NCBI RefSeq assembly: GCF_002197985.1
Contig: NZ_NBYK01000015.1
Coordinates: 17,205 to 81,204 of the forward strand
Source: Halopseudomonas aestusnigri
Lineage (GTDB): Bacteria > Pseudomonadota > Gammaproteobacteria > Pseudomonadales > Pseudomonadaceae
Length of the DNA: 64,000 bases
Direction: 5' to 3'
The notes beneath the pieces are model-generated. The model saw nothing but the letters and a program-made list of their open reading frames with translations, searched no databases and had not been told where the DNA came from. Shown in pieces: positions 50,508 to 60,026 of this stretch. A program made the position numbers and the translations under genes. How positions within the stretch are numbered: the stretch's first letter is position 1; each line of letters starts with the position of its first letter.

Positions 50508-51062
50508 GCGGGGTGCCGGCAGGCTGCTCAGATCCTGCTCGGTGCGGTGGTGCAGGACCAGTTTGACCTCGGCCTGCAGCCCTGACAGCCAGTCCTGCAG
50601 CGCCATCGGCGGATGGATTACCGGCACAACGCTGCGGCCGCACTGCTCGCAGGCGCTGACAGCGATCTGCTGCCAATGAGCTTGGCGCTTGTCGGCGCGT
50701 TCACCCTGCAGCTTGACCTCGCAGCGCTCGGTAAACAGCGGGGTGATTTCGCTGACGCCCAACTCGACCGCTTTCTGAATGGCCCAGTCCATGCGCTCGC
50801 CGCGGGACAACGCTTGCCCGAGGTGGGTGTGCAGTGGCGACTCGGGTGTACCGGCCACCGGTTGCTGCAGGGTTATGGTCACGTCGCGCTTGCTCACTGC
50901 GCTGACTTCGCCGGGACACTCCAGACCTGTGCCGTTGAATATCTGTACAGGTGCACCGGGCGCCAGGCGCAGCACCCGACCGATGTAGTGGGCAACGTCG
51001 CCGTCGAGAATGACCTCGCCTGCGGCCAGCGGGCGATCCAGATAAAAGCGGGATACGCGCAT
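50340..51062 (-). CDS. rsmE: 16S rRNA (uridine 1498-N3)-methyltransferase
   Basis: A 240-residue SPOUT methyltransferase that modifies U1498 of 16S rRNA. The N-terminal PUA-like part starts [20 protein letters not shown]; the SPOUT knot shows [20 protein letters not shown] and [20 protein letters not shown], both characteristic. The start at 51062 gives the family N-terminus. It lies 4 bases after bioA, as recalled from P. aeruginosa. Its 3' end is overlapped by the chemoreceptor gene on the other strand. Confidence 0.95.
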   Translation of the reverse strand: MRVSRFYLDRPLAAGEVILDGDVAHYIGRVLRLAPGAPVQIFNGTGLECPGEVSAVSKRDVTITLQQPVAGTPESPLHTHLGQALSRGERMDWAIQKAVELGVSEITPLFTERCEVKLQGERADKRQAHWQQIAVSACEQCGRSVVPVIHPPMALQDWLSGLQAEVKLVLHHRTEQDLSSLPAPRSAALLIGPEGGLSAGEIAQAEQAGFHAARFGPRVLRTETAPVVALTMLQHLWGDV

Positions 51063-51066
51063 GGGA

Positions 51067-52419
51067 TCAGTCCCGGGTGGCCAGCTGGATACCTTCCCAG
51101 GCGACGCTGGCAAGGTGGTCGATCTGGTCCGGCGTGATCACATAGGGCGGCATGAAGTACACCACGCTGCCGAGCGGGCGAAGCATCGCCTGGTTCTTCA
51201 GCGCATGCTGATAGACGCGGATGCCGCGGCGCTCTTGCCAGGGGTAGGCTTCGCGGGTTGCCTTGTCCTTGACCATCTCTATGGCCAGCACCATGCCGGT
51301 CTGGCGGACTTCGGCCACATGCGGATGGTCGACGAAGTGGGCGGTGGCCTTGGCCATGTGCGCCGACAGCGCCTTGTTGGTCTCGATCACGTTGCCCTGT
51401 TCCAGCAGGTCCAGCGTCGCCAGCGCCGCGGCGCAGGCAAGCGGGTTGCCGGTATAACTGTGCGAGTGCAGGAAGGCGCGCATGCTCTCGTAGTCGTCGT
51501 AGAACGCCTGATAGATGGTGTCGTTGGTCATGCACACGGCCATTGGCAGATAGCCGCCGGTCAGCGCCTTGGACAGGCAGAGAACGTCCGGGGCGATATC
51601 GGCCTGTTCGCAGGCGAACAGGCTGCCGGTGCGGCCGAAGCCGACTGCGATTTCGTCGTGGATCAGGTGCACGCCGTAGCGGTCGCAGGCCTCGCGCAGC
51701 AGCTTGAGGTAGACCGGGTGATACATGCGCATGCCGCCGGCGCACTGGATCAGCGGCTCGACGATAACCGCGGCAATCTCCTCGTGCTGCTCGGCCAGGG
51801 TCTGTTCCATGTGCGTGAACATCTGCCGGCTGTGTTCCTCCCAACTGACGCCTTCGGCGCGGTAGTAGCAGTCGGGTGAGGGCACGGTAATCACGTCCAT
51901 CAGCAGCGGCTGATAGGTTTCCTTGTACAGCGCAACATCACCGACCGCCAGCGCCGCCAGGGTTTCGCCATGGTAGCTGTTGGTGAGGGTGACGAAGCGC
52001 TTCTTCTGCGGTTTGCCGATGTTGAGCCAGTAGTGAAAGCTCATTTTCAGCGCCACTTCGATGCAGGAGGAGCCGTTGTCGGCATAGAAACAGCGGGTCA
52101 GCGGATCTGGCGTCATTTTTACCAGCCGCTCGGACAGTTCGATCACCGGGGTGTGGCTGAACCCGGCGAGAATTACGTGCTCAAGCGAGTCGAGCTGATC
52201 CTTTACGCGCTGGTTGATATAAGGGTTGGCGTGGCCAAAGATGTTGACCCACCAGGAACTGACGGCATCCATGTAGCGGTTGCCTTCGAAGTCATGCAGC
52301 CAGATGCCTTCGCCCCGTTGAATCGGGATGACCGGCATGTGCTCGTGGTCTTTCATCTGGGTGCAGGGATGCCAGAGCACCGAAATGTCGCGTTGCATCC
52401 ACTCGTTGTTCAAGCCCAT
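51067..52419 (-). CDS. bioA: adenosylmethionine-8-amino-7-oxononanoate aminotransferase
   Basis: A 450-residue PLP enzyme of biotin synthesis that transfers an amino group from SAM to KAPA, giving DAPA. Features: HPCTQMKDHEHMP, DAVSSWWVNIFGHANPYIN, GSSCIEVALKMSFHYWLNIG, the class III region LIHDEIAVGFGRTGSLFACE and the PLP lysine in LCLSKALTGGYLPMAV. The ATG at 52419 is preferred to the in-frame GTG two codons before; AGAGGTG precedes it. It is cotranscribed with rsmE; no other bio genes are nearby. Confidence 0.95.
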   Translation of the reverse strand: MGLNNEWMQRDISVLWHPCTQMKDHEHMPVIPIQRGEGIWLHDFEGNRYMDAVSSWWVNIFGHANPYINQRVKDQLDSLEHVILAGFSHTPVIELSERLVKMTPDPLTRCFYADNGSSCIEVALKMSFHYWLNIGKPQKKRFVTLTNSYHGETLAALAVGDVALYKETYQPLLMDVITVPSPDCYYRAEGVSWEEHSRQMFTHMEQTLAEQHEEIAAVIVEPLIQCAGGMRMYHPVYLKLLREACDRYGVHLIHDEIAVGFGRTGSLFACEQADIAPDVLCLSKALTGGYLPMAVCMTNDTIYQAFYDDYESMRAFLHSHSYTGNPLACAAALATLDLLEQGNVIETNKALSAHMAKATAHFVDHPHVAEVRQTGMVLAIEMVKDKATREAYPWQERRGIRVYQHALKNQAMLRPLGSVVYFMPPYVITPDQIDHLASVAWEGIQLATRD

Positions 52420-52543
52420 GTTCACCTCTTGTTGGAATAGCCTGGTGAGCGATTGTACATGAGCAAGGGGCGAGGTGCAGGAGCGGCCGGGAGCAGACTG
52501 CCCGGCCCGTCGCAGGATGTTTGAGGTTGGCTTCCGGCGGTGC

Positions 52544-53188
52544 TCAGCGGGTGCCGAACACCACCATCGTCTTGCCTTTGACGTCGATCAGCCCTTGCTC
52601 TTCAAGGCTTTTGAGAACGCGTCCGACCATTTCCCGGGAGCAGCCGACGATACGGCCGATTTCCTGGCGGGTAATCTTGATCTGCATGCCGTCGGGATGA
52701 GTCATGGCATCGGGCTGTTTGCACAGCTCAAGCAGGGTGCCGGCGACCCGTCCGGTGACGTCGAGAAACGCCAGGTCACCAACCTTGCGCGTGGTTTTGC
52801 GCAGGCGCTCGGCCATCTGGCGCCCGACGGCGTAGAGCAGCTCGGGGTCGCGCTGGGTCAGTTCGCGGAACTTGCTGTAGCTGATTTCCGCTACTTCACA
52901 TTCGGTCTTGGCGCGAACCCAGGCACTGCGGTCATGCTGGGCCGGTGACAGGTCGAACAGGCCCATTTCACCGAAGAAATCACCCTGGTTCAGGTAGGCA
53001 ATAATCATTTCACGGCCATGTTCGTCTTCGATCAGGATCGTGACCGACCCTTTGACGATATAGAACAGACTGTCCGACTGGTCGCCCGCATGAATCAGCG
53101 TGCTGCGGGCGGCGAACCGTCTGCGATGGCAGTGGGCGAGAAAAGCATCCAGATTTTTTATTTTAGTAGTCAGGTTGATTGAAACCAT
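52544..53188 (-). CDS. vfr: cAMP receptor-like regulator Vfr
   Basis: A 214-residue CRP-family regulator, exactly the length of P. aeruginosa Vfr. The cyclic-nucleotide domain has the phosphate-binding cassette with [10 protein letters not shown] and [16 protein letters not shown]; the C-terminal helix-turn-helix is [20 protein letters not shown]. It controls many genes in response to cAMP. The start at 53188 gives the N-terminus [10 protein letters not shown]. It is divergent from the OsmC-like gene, as I recall from P. aeruginosa. Confidence 0.93.
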   Translation of the reverse strand: MVSINLTTKIKNLDAFLAHCHRRRFAARSTLIHAGDQSDSLFYIVKGSVTILIEDEHGREMIIAYLNQGDFFGEMGLFDLSPAQHDRSAWVRAKTECEVAEISYSKFRELTQRDPELLYAVGRQMAERLRKTTRKVGDLAFLDVTGRVAGTLLELCKQPDAMTHPDGMQIKITRQEIGRIVGCSREMVGRVLKSLEEQGLIDVKGKTMVVFGTR

Positions 53189-53368
53189 TAAAAGCGTGTC
53201 CTGGCCGTAGTCGCGCGTACCGAAGATGCGTGGCATCCGTGTCAGCCTCAGCGTGAGACTGAAACGGATTATGTCCAGTTTTTATCCGTATGACCAGTGC
53301 GGACATATGCCGCAGGTTGCTGTGGTATTCTCCCGGCCCTGTGAGCGATTTTCCTGCGGGAGTCTGTG

Positions 53369-53791
53369 ATGAAAGCAACGATCAAGTGGGTTGACGGGGT
53401 CATGTTTCTGGGTGAATCCGGCAGCGGCCACACGGTGGTAATGGACGGTCCGCCGGAGGCGGGTGGGCGCAATATGGGTATCCGCCCGATGGAGACCGTG
53501 CTGGTAGGGCTGGGCGGTTGCGCCAGCTTCGATGTGGTCAGCATTCTCAAAAAGGCCCGTCAGGATATTCGGGATGTGCACACCGAACTGGCGGCCGAAC
53601 GCGCTGATGTCGAGCCCAAGGTATTTACCAAGATTCATCTGCACTTCGTTGTGACCGGCAAGAACCTGAAGGAAGCGCACGTCAAACGCGCGGTTGAGCT
53701 GTCTGCCGAGAAGTACTGTTCGGCGTCGATCCTGATGGGCCGCGCCGGTGTGGAAGTGACCCATGATTACGAGATCGTCGAAATCGACTGA
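53369..53791 (+). CDS. OsmC family protein (YhfA type)
   Basis: A 140-residue protein of the OsmC/Ohr superfamily. Typical segments are ATIKWVDGVMFLGESGSG, RPMETVLVGLGGCASFDVVS with one conserved Cys, and AVELSAEKYCSASILMG with the second. The two cysteines are in the positions used for peroxide reduction. YhfA-type members are peroxide- or redox-related with unclear substrate. It is divergent from vfr. Confidence 0.9.
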   Translation: MKATIKWVDGVMFLGESGSGHTVVMDGPPEAGGRNMGIRPMETVLVGLGGCASFDVVSILKKARQDIRDVHTELAAERADVEPKVFTKIHLHFVVTGKNLKEAHVKRAVELSAEKYCSASILMGRAGVEVTHDYEIVEID

Positions 53792-53937
53792 TTGTTCTGC
53801 AGCGGGCGCAGCATTCTGCGCGCCCGCACTTCCGGTTCGTGGCGCCTGCGGTCACTCCGTTGGCTAGCCCGGCCCTTTCATGCAAGCGTCTGTGAGTTAC
53901 CATCGGGCTCCCCAATAACAACAATCAGGGAGTAGTC

Positions 53938-54213
53938 ATGCGTACATTCATGTTGGCAGGAAAGCTGCTGATGCTGGTCTTCTGGCTGACCGTTATCCTC
54001 AGTCTGTTCAATCTGGTTCCGGTACCCAATCCACAGCGCCTGCAGATGATCGCGTTGATCGTGCTGGGTGTGCACGTGCTGGAGTGCCTGTTGATGTTCG
54101 GCAAGCTGAGGAAAGTTGGCTCTTTGGGCCGGCAGTTGTTGCAGGTCATGCTGTTCGGGGTGCTGCATTTGCGTCACCCCGATACCGTCCGGTCGATCAA
54201 TCAGGCCTTGTAA
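53938..54213 (+). CDS. DUF1145 membrane protein
   Basis: A 91-residue inner-membrane protein of the DUF1145 type with two hydrophobic helices ([20 protein letters not shown] and [20 protein letters not shown]) and a short basic tail. Function unknown. Its end overlaps the opposing coq7 gene by 13 bases. Confidence 0.8.
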   Translation: MRTFMLAGKLLMLVFWLTVILSLFNLVPVPNPQRLQMIALIVLGVHVLECLLMFGKLRKVGSLGRQLLQVMLFGVLHLRHPDTVRSINQAL

Positions 54214-54845
54214 GTCGCCTTGGTCATGACCTTGGAGAGCAGCACCATGGCTTGCTTGATCGGCTCCGGGAATACCGCTCCGCCGGCTTCCAGCGCCTGC
54301 TGGCCATGTTCGATCTCGTCTTCGCGCATCTGCTCCAGGATGGCGCGCGACTTGATGTCTTCCTCCGGCAGCTGGGTCAGGTGATCGTCAAGGTGACGCT
54401 CGACCAGCTGTTCGGTGGCGGCAACAAAGCCCAGGCTGATGCGGTCACTGATCAGCCCGGCGGTTGCACCAATCCCGAATGACATCCCGTAAAACAGCGG
54501 ATTGAAGATGCTGGTGCGGCTGCCCAGCTCCTTCAGGCGTTGTTCGCACCAGGCCAGGTGGTCTATCTCCTCCGCCGCGGCGTGCTCCATCTTCGAGCGG
54601 ACTTCGGGTAGCTTGGCGGTCAGCGCCTGGCCCTGATACAGCGCCTGCGCGCATACCTCTCCGGTGTGGTTGATGCGCATCAGACCGGCGATATGCTGGC
54701 GCTCGTGATCGTCCATTGGCACGTTAGCCAGATGCTGCGCCGGCGACGGACGCTGGGCCTGTGCTGCGCCAGGAATCAGCGTACGCAGTGACTGGTCTGC
54801 CTGATTCAGCAGGCGGTCGAGAAAACTGTAGTGTCGCGTGCTCAT
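54201..54845 (-). CDS. coq7: 3-demethoxyubiquinol 3-hydroxylase
   Basis: A 214-residue di-iron hydroxylase of ubiquinone synthesis. The carboxylate and histidine ligands of the Coq7 family are in [50 protein letters not shown] and [17 protein letters not shown]. The amphipathic, membrane-associated stretch [17 protein letters not shown] is also present. In Pseudomonas, Coq7 takes the place of UbiF. Confidence 0.95.
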   Translation of the reverse strand: MSTRHYSFLDRLLNQADQSLRTLIPGAAQAQRPSPAQHLANVPMDDHERQHIAGLMRINHTGEVCAQALYQGQALTAKLPEVRSKMEHAAAEEIDHLAWCEQRLKELGSRTSIFNPLFYGMSFGIGATAGLISDRISLGFVAATEQLVERHLDDHLTQLPEEDIKSRAILEQMREDEIEHGQQALEAGGAVFPEPIKQAMVLLSKVMTKATYKA

Positions 54846-54870
54846 GATGGCGTCTCCTGCCCTGCAACGC

Positions 54871-55209
54871 CTAGCCCGGAGGCCAGGTCATCTGGCGCTT
54901 GCCAAGGACATGCAGGTGAATGTGGTAAACGGTCTGGCCGCCCTGTTCGTTGCAGTTGAACACAGTGCGGTAACCCGCCTCGCAACCCAGCTCTTTTGCC
55001 AGTTTCTGCGCGGTGTAGAGCATATGGCCAACGACGGCGCGATCCTCTTCGGTGACGTCGTCCAGTGTGGCGATATGCTTCTTCGGGATCACCAGAAAGT
55101 GCACTGGGGCTTGCGGGTTGATATCGTGAAAGGCGAAGACCTGATCATCTTCGTATATCTTCTTGGACGGAATCTTGCCGTCGATGATCTTGCAGAACAG
55201 ACAATCCAC
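54871..55209 (-). CDS. HIT-family nucleotide-binding protein
   Basis: A 112-residue histidine-triad hydrolase of the HinT type, acting on AMP-linked substrates such as adenosine phosphoramidates. The N-terminus [20 protein letters not shown] and the catalytic triad [15 protein letters not shown] are complete. It starts with GTG; AGGAG sits six bases upstream. Confidence 0.94.
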   Translation of the reverse strand: MDCLFCKIIDGKIPSKKIYEDDQVFAFHDINPQAPVHFLVIPKKHIATLDDVTEEDRAVVGHMLYTAQKLAKELGCEAGYRTVFNCNEQGGQTVYHIHLHVLGKRQMTWPPG

Positions 55210-55336
55210 GCTGCGCTCCTTGGTTGGCTGAGGGTCGCGGCCGGTGACCGCGTTGGTGGCAGTGTAACGCAGGCAAACGGATTGGCACTATCGGGAAGTG
55301 CGTGGCAGGACTGCGGCGCAGCAGAGGAGGCGTTGA

Positions 55337-56818
55337 TTGAAAAACGATATTCATGACCTGGGGTTGGTGCTGGACTCGCGCGTTCGCCTGATCGTCATCG
55401 AGTCCTGGCAGGAGCCGCGGGTACTCGAGACCATCGGCTCGCTGGCTGTTCAACGCGCGCAGACCTGGTACACCTGGAATCATCTGGACGGTTTGAGTCG
55501 GCTTGGCTTCGGGGCAGAACCTGATCCCGAACGCGACACTCGCGATGCCGGGGTTGCCCTGGATGTGGTGAGGGAGGCCGGCGAAAATGCACTTTATGTC
55601 TTCTGCGACCTGCATCCATTCATGGACTCGCCACGCATCGTGCGTCAGCTGAAGACGCTGGCAATGAACCGGGGGGCGACCGGCCCGACGCTGATCCTTG
55701 TCAGCCATGCAGTCAATCTGCCACCGGAGCTGAGGCGTCTAGCTGCGCGTCTGCAGTTGAGCATGCCATCGGAGGAGGAGCTGACCGCCATTGTGCGCGA
55801 GGAGGCCATGCGCTGGAGCGAGGCCAATCGGGGGCAGCGGGTGCGTACCGACAATCGCACGTTGCAGCAGGTGGTACGCAACCTGCGCGGCACCACCCAT
55901 GAGGAGGCGCGGCGGCTGGCCCGTAACCTGATCATCGACGATGGTGCGATCGACCAGAGTGACCTGCCGAACCTGAACAAGGCCAAGTTCGAGTTGCTGG
56001 GCATGGATGGCGTGTTGAGTTACGAGCAGGAAACCGCGCGTTTTGGTGAAGTGGGTGGTTTGCAGAAGCTCAAGGCCTGGCTGGCCGACCGTCATGCAGC
56101 CTTCAGCAAGGCGGGGCCGGTTCAGGATATGCCCCGCGGTGTGTTGCTGGTAGGGGTGCAGGGCGCGGGCAAGAGCCTCGCGGCCAAGGCGATTGCCGGG
56201 CTGTGGGGGCTGCCGCTGCTGCGTCTTGACATGGCGGGGCTCTACAACAAGTACATTGGCGAGACCGAAAAGAACCTGCGTGATGCCCTTCAGCTGGCCG
56301 ACGCGTTGGAGCCCTGTGTGCTCTGGATCGACGAAATCGAGAAGGGTGTTGCGGCGGATCAGAGCGACAGCGGCGTTTCGCGTCGGATGCTGGGCAGCCT
56401 GCTGACCTGGATGGCCGAGCGCCAGTCTCGGGTATTTCTGGTCGCGACAGCCAATGATGTCGCGCAATTGCCCCCCGAGTTGATCCGCAAGGGGCGCGTG
56501 GATGAGCTGTTCTTTGTCGACTTGCCGGATGAGTCGGTGCGGGCGGAGATCTTCGGCATTCATCTGGCAAAGCGCGAGTTTGATCCGCGGCAGTTCGACC
56601 TGCAGCAGTTGGCCCAGGCCAGTGACGGATTCTCCGGTGCGGAGATTGAACAGGCGGTGGTCTCGGCGGTCTATGCCTGCGCAGCCAGCGGCGAGCCGCT
56701 CGGCGGGCGCGATATCCTTGCCGCGATTGCCCGCACCTCACCGCTGTCTGTCGTGATGGCCGAGAAGCTGCAGGCCCTGCGTGCCTGGGCGCAAGGCCGA
56801 GCGGTGAAGGCGGATTAG
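55337..56818 (+). CDS. AAA ATPase, Ycf46-like
   Basis: A 493-residue AAA protein. The first ~190 residues lack a recognised enzyme motif. The AAA core has Walker A GVLLVGVQGAGKSLAAKAIA, a pore-like loop (LDMAGLYNKYIGETEKNLRD), Walker B CVLWIDEIEKG, and the second region of homology (VFLVATANDVAQLPPELIRK to GRVDELFFVDLP) with an arginine finger. Ycf46-type proteins are linked to stress or CO2 responses in cyanobacteria; the role in Pseudomonas is unclear. The start is a TTG with GAGGAGG six bases upstream. Confidence 0.82.
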   Translation: MKNDIHDLGLVLDSRVRLIVIESWQEPRVLETIGSLAVQRAQTWYTWNHLDGLSRLGFGAEPDPERDTRDAGVALDVVREAGENALYVFCDLHPFMDSPRIVRQLKTLAMNRGATGPTLILVSHAVNLPPELRRLAARLQLSMPSEEELTAIVREEAMRWSEANRGQRVRTDNRTLQQVVRNLRGTTHEEARRLARNLIIDDGAIDQSDLPNLNKAKFELLGMDGVLSYEQETARFGEVGGLQKLKAWLADRHAAFSKAGPVQDMPRGVLLVGVQGAGKSLAAKAIAGLWGLPLLRLDMAGLYNKYIGETEKNLRDALQLADALEPCVLWIDEIEKGVAADQSDSGVSRRMLGSLLTWMAERQSRVFLVATANDVAQLPPELIRKGRVDELFFVDLPDESVRAEIFGIHLAKREFDPRQFDLQQLAQASDGFSGAEIEQAVVSAVYACAASGEPLGGRDILAAIARTSPLSVVMAEKLQALRAWAQGRAVKAD

Positions 56819-57237
56819 AAGGGTTTGACTACCACCAGAATGACGATGCCTACCAGTGCCAGTACCGGTGCTTCGTTGAACCAGCGGTAGTAGACATGCG
56901 AGCGGGTATTGGCGTTGTTCGCAAAGCGGGTGCGAATGCGTCCGCACATGTGATGGTAGATCACCAGCAGCGCGACCAGCGCCAGTTTGGCATGCATCCA
57001 GCCTTGGCTGAGCCAGCCGGGGTTGAGATAGAGCATCCAGCCGCCGAGCAGCAGGGTGACGATCATTGAGGGGTTCATGATCCCGCGCAGCAGCTTGCGC
57101 TCCATGATCTTGAAGCGCTCGCGGCTGATCTCGTCTTCGGCCTGGGCGTGGTAGACGAACAGCCGAGGCAAGTAAAAGAGGCCGGCGAACCAGGTAATCA
57201 CGGCCATGATGTGAAAGGCTTTTATCCAGAGGTACAC
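56815..57237 (-). CDS. hemJ: protoporphyrinogen IX oxidase HemJ
   Basis: A 140-residue membrane protein of the HemJ/UPF0093 family, catalysing protoporphyrinogen oxidation in heme synthesis. Family pattern: YLWIKAFHIMAVITWFAGLF, YLPRLFVYH, then MERKLLRGIMNPSMIVTLLL, GWMHAKLALVALLVIYHHMC and YYRWFNEAPVLAL. Four hydrophobic helices are visible. The GTG start at 57237 is preferred: AGGAG lies 6 bases before it and it gives the family N-terminus. An in-frame ATG 22 codons earlier adds a non-conserved leader. Confidence 0.88.
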   Translation of the reverse strand: MYLWIKAFHIMAVITWFAGLFYLPRLFVYHAQAEDEISRERFKIMERKLLRGIMNPSMIVTLLLGGWMLYLNPGWLSQGWMHAKLALVALLVIYHHMCGRIRTRFANNANTRSHVYYRWFNEAPVLALVGIVILVVVKPF

Positions 57238-57380
57238 ACGAGTCTCCTGTGACTGGCTGCTGCGCGGGGCGGCGCTGGTAATTTCTGCCAGCGCTTTTAT
57301 CATAGGGGACCGCTTTGCGGCCTCTGAGCGCAGGCTTGCCGCAGAGTATCAACAATTCACATGCAATTCAGGACGGAATG

Positions 57381-58415
57381 ATGATCAAAGTAGGCATTGT
57401 AGGCGGAACCGGCTACACCGGTGTTGAGTTGCTGAGGCTGCTGGCCCAGCACCCCGAAGCGCATGTCGAGGTCATCACGTCCCGATCCGAGGAAGGCCTC
57501 TGTGTTGCAGACATGTACCCCAATTTGCGCGGTCACTATGACTACCTGCGCTTTTCCGTGCCGGATGTCGCCACACTGGGCGCCTGCGATGTAGTGTTCT
57601 TTGCTACTCCGCACGGCGTCGCGCACGCGCTGGCCGGCGAGCTGCTGGCTACCGGCGTCAAGGTGATCGACCTGTCGGCAGACTTCCGCCTGCGCGACGC
57701 CGACGAGTGGGCGCAGTGGTATCACCAGCCGCACGGTGCCCCTGATCTATTGCCTGAAGCAGTCTACGGCCTGCCCGAGGTCAATCGTGAGGCGATCCGC
57801 GGTGCGCGGCTGATCGCCGTGCCCGGTTGTTATCCGACCGCGACGCAGCTTGGTCTGATTCCCCTGCTGGAGACGGGGCTGGCCGATCCGGCAACGTTGA
57901 TCGCAGACTGCAAGTCGGGTGTCAGCGGCGCAGGACGTGGGGCGAGTGTCGGATCCCTGTTGTGCGAAGCGGGCGAGAGCATGAAGGCCTACGCGGTTGC
58001 GGGTCATCGTCACCTGCCGGAAATTCGCCAGGGGCTGCAACAGGCTGCCGGCGGGCCTGTCGGTTTGACCTTTGTGCCGCACCTGACGCCAATGATTCGC
58101 GGCATTCATGCCACCCTGTATGCACGAGTCGCAGATGCCAGCGTGGATCTGCAGGCGTTGTTCGAGCAGCGTTATGCCGACGAGCCCTTTGTTGACGTCA
58201 TGCCTGCAGGCAGTCACCCGGAGACGCGCAGCGTGCGTGGTGCCAACGTTTGCCGCATCGCGGTGCACCGTCCGCAGGGCGGGGATCTGGTCGTTGTGTT
58301 GTCCGTGATTGATAACCTGACCAAGGGCGCTTCCGGTCAGGCCGTGCAGAACATGAACATCCTGTTTGGTCTGGACGAGCGCGCCGGCCTGCAGCAGCCC
58401 GCGCTGCTGCCCTGA
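57381..58415 (+). CDS. argC: N-acetyl-gamma-glutamyl-phosphate reductase
   Basis: A 344-residue enzyme for the third step of arginine synthesis. The NADP-binding turn is [18 protein letters not shown], and the catalytic Cys is in [31 protein letters not shown] and [16 protein letters not shown] are also typical. ATG codons at 57378 and 57381 are adjacent; 57381 has AGGA at better distance. Its stop overlaps the next start (TGATG). Confidence 0.96.
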   Translation: MIKVGIVGGTGYTGVELLRLLAQHPEAHVEVITSRSEEGLCVADMYPNLRGHYDYLRFSVPDVATLGACDVVFFATPHGVAHALAGELLATGVKVIDLSADFRLRDADEWAQWYHQPHGAPDLLPEAVYGLPEVNREAIRGARLIAVPGCYPTATQLGLIPLLETGLADPATLIADCKSGVSGAGRGASVGSLLCEAGESMKAYAVAGHRHLPEIRQGLQQAAGGPVGLTFVPHLTPMIRGIHATLYARVADASVDLQALFEQRYADEPFVDVMPAGSHPETRSVRGANVCRIAVHRPQGGDLVVVLSVIDNLTKGASGQAVQNMNILFGLDERAGLQQPALLP

Positions 58416-59185
58416 TGTTCGGTTCACGGCGCCCCGGCTCTCACTCCTTCCGGGAGCATCATGTGACGCTGCAGCCGCGCGAAAGCCGGATGCAGCGGCG
58501 CTGGCGGCGCGCAGTGGTCATCTTGTTGCTGATCTCAATTCCGGTCAGTGCCTGGCAAGGCTGGGAAGCCGCGATGCGGCACCAGCAGCCGCTCGAGCTG
58601 GAGCGCCTTGCCCTGGTTGAGAGTCAGGCGCAACTCACCAGCGAACTGGAGGAGGCCCGTCAACGTTATCACCAGCTGGAAGTCGATTTGCTGGTGGCGC
58701 GCGACGCTGTTGCTGAGGGGCAGCAGATTATTCACGAGCTTGAGGCCCAGCTGTTCAAACAGCAGCAAAGTCTGGCCCAGTACCAGGGCGTGCTGGCGCC
58801 AAGTGCGATGGCGCCGGGGCTGCGAATCCAGGCTTTTGAGTTGCAGGCCACAGACTCTCCGGAGGCTTTCCGCTATAAAGTCATGGTCAGCAGGGTGGGG
58901 GACGAGAGCGATACGCTGGAGGCCAGTCTGGCAGTCAGTGTCAAAGGGCTGCTCAATGGCAAGACCGAGGAGTTGTCTCTGGCAGACCTGTCCCCGTCAT
59001 TGGGAGATGATCAACTGGCGCTGAATTTCCGCTACTTTCAGGTCGTGCCCGCTCGCAGTGAGCAGGCCCTGCTTATCCTTCCGGACGGCTTTGATCCCCA
59101 GCAGGTCAAGCTCGTCGCAACCCGTAACGGAGACACCCTGGTTGAGCAGGTTTTCGATTGGACGGTTACAGGAGCAGAGCACTGA
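58415..59185 (+). CDS. DUF6776-type membrane-anchored coiled-coil protein
   Basis: A 256-residue protein with one transmembrane helix at about residues 33-50 (AVVILLLISIPVSAWQGW), a coiled coil (about 60-125) and a beta-rich C-terminal domain (YKVMVSRVGDESDTLEASLA, LNFRYFQVVPARSEQALLIL). It is always next to a bactofilin gene in Pseudomonas as far as I recall, and it overlaps both argC and the bactofilin gene by one base here. Probably an envelope scaffold partner of bactofilin; that link is inferred from position. Confidence 0.75.
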   Translation: MFGSRRPGSHSFREHHVTLQPRESRMQRRWRRAVVILLLISIPVSAWQGWEAAMRHQQPLELERLALVESQAQLTSELEEARQRYHQLEVDLLVARDAVAEGQQIIHELEAQLFKQQQSLAQYQGVLAPSAMAPGLRIQAFELQATDSPEAFRYKVMVSRVGDESDTLEASLAVSVKGLLNGKTEELSLADLSPSLGDDQLALNFRYFQVVPARSEQALLILPDGFDPQQVKLVATRNGDTLVEQVFDWTVTGAEH

Positions 59186-59607
59186 TGTGGGGATCCGAAA
59201 AGCGCAAAAAGGCTGATATCGGCCAGTTTAGTGGCAAGACGACCATCATTGCCCAGCAGGCCCAGATACGTGGTGATATGCGATTTGATGGCGCCTTGCA
59301 GATTGATGGTCGGGTTATCGGCAGTATCGAGGCTGAAGAGGGGCTGGTGCGCATCAGTGAGCACGGCTACGTCGAAGGTGTCATAAAGGCGCCTCATGTG
59401 GTCATCAATGGCCAGGTCGTTGGCGATGTGCATGCACTCGAGCACCTTGAGCTGGATGCCAAGGCGCGGATTAGCGGTGATCTTTATTACCGCTATATGG
59501 AGATGGTTATGGGGGCGCAGATCAGCGGTCAGCTTAATTATCTCGATGACAGTGCCCAGTCAGCCCAGCTGGACGCGGTCCTGCAGCTCGAATCGGAGAA
59601 TAGTTGA
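59185..59607 (+). CDS. bactofilin
   Basis: A 140-residue polymer-forming cytoskeletal protein. The DUF583 beta-helix repeats are visible (TTIIAQQAQIRGDMRFDGAL, QIDGRVIGSIEAEEGLVRI, VIKAPHVVINGQVVGDVHAL). Bactofilins assemble without nucleotides, often near the membrane, and position cell-wall enzymes. The ATG at 59185 overlaps the preceding stop, whereas the frame upstream lacks the family pattern. An M23 endopeptidase gene, a frequent bactofilin partner, lies 1.5 kb away. Confidence 0.93.
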   Translation: MWGSEKRKKADIGQFSGKTTIIAQQAQIRGDMRFDGALQIDGRVIGSIEAEEGLVRISEHGYVEGVIKAPHVVINGQVVGDVHALEHLELDAKARISGDLYYRYMEMVMGAQISGQLNYLDDSAQSAQLDAVLQLESENS

Positions 59608-59674
59608 CCAAAAACCTCGGGAAAAAGGATAATGGCCGCCCTGTTGTGCTGCGGCCAAGGTCGCTGGAGGTTGT

Positions 59675-60025
59675 ATGTCTGCTGAAGTCTTTGTCCCTTC
59701 ACCGCTTATTTTCAGTGATAACGCGGTCAGTAAGGTGCGTTCGCTGATTGAGGAGGAGGGGAACGACAGGTTGAGTCTGCGCGTCTTCGTGACAGGCGGC
59801 GGTTGTTCCGGGTTTCAGTACGGCTTTACCTTTGATGACGAGTTGGCCGAGGACGATACCGTTGTCGAGCGCGACGGTGTGCGTCTTGTCGTTGATCCGA
59901 TGAGCTTCCAGTATCTGGTCGGGTCCGAGGTGGATTACCAGGAAGGCCTTGAGGGTTCGCGCTTCGTGATCAACAACCCTAACGCCAGCACGACCTGCGG
60001 CTGCGGCTCTTCCTTCTCGATCTGA
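59675..60025 (+). CDS. erpA: iron-sulfur cluster insertion protein ErpA
   Basis: A 116-residue A-type carrier delivering 4Fe-4S clusters to apo-proteins. The three cluster cysteines are in [15 protein letters not shown] and [18 protein letters not shown] precedes the start. It converges with anmK with only one base between the stop codons. Confidence 0.96.
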   Translation: MSAEVFVPSPLIFSDNAVSKVRSLIEEEGNDRLSLRVFVTGGGCSGFQYGFTFDDELAEDDTVVERDGVRLVVDPMSFQYLVGSEVDYQEGLEGSRFVINNPNASTTCGCGSSFSI

Positions 60026-60026
60026 T

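Noticed and set aside
53797..53826. GC-rich hairpin after the OsmC-like gene as a terminator
   Set aside because: The stem has a two-base bulge and no T tract follows on either strand.
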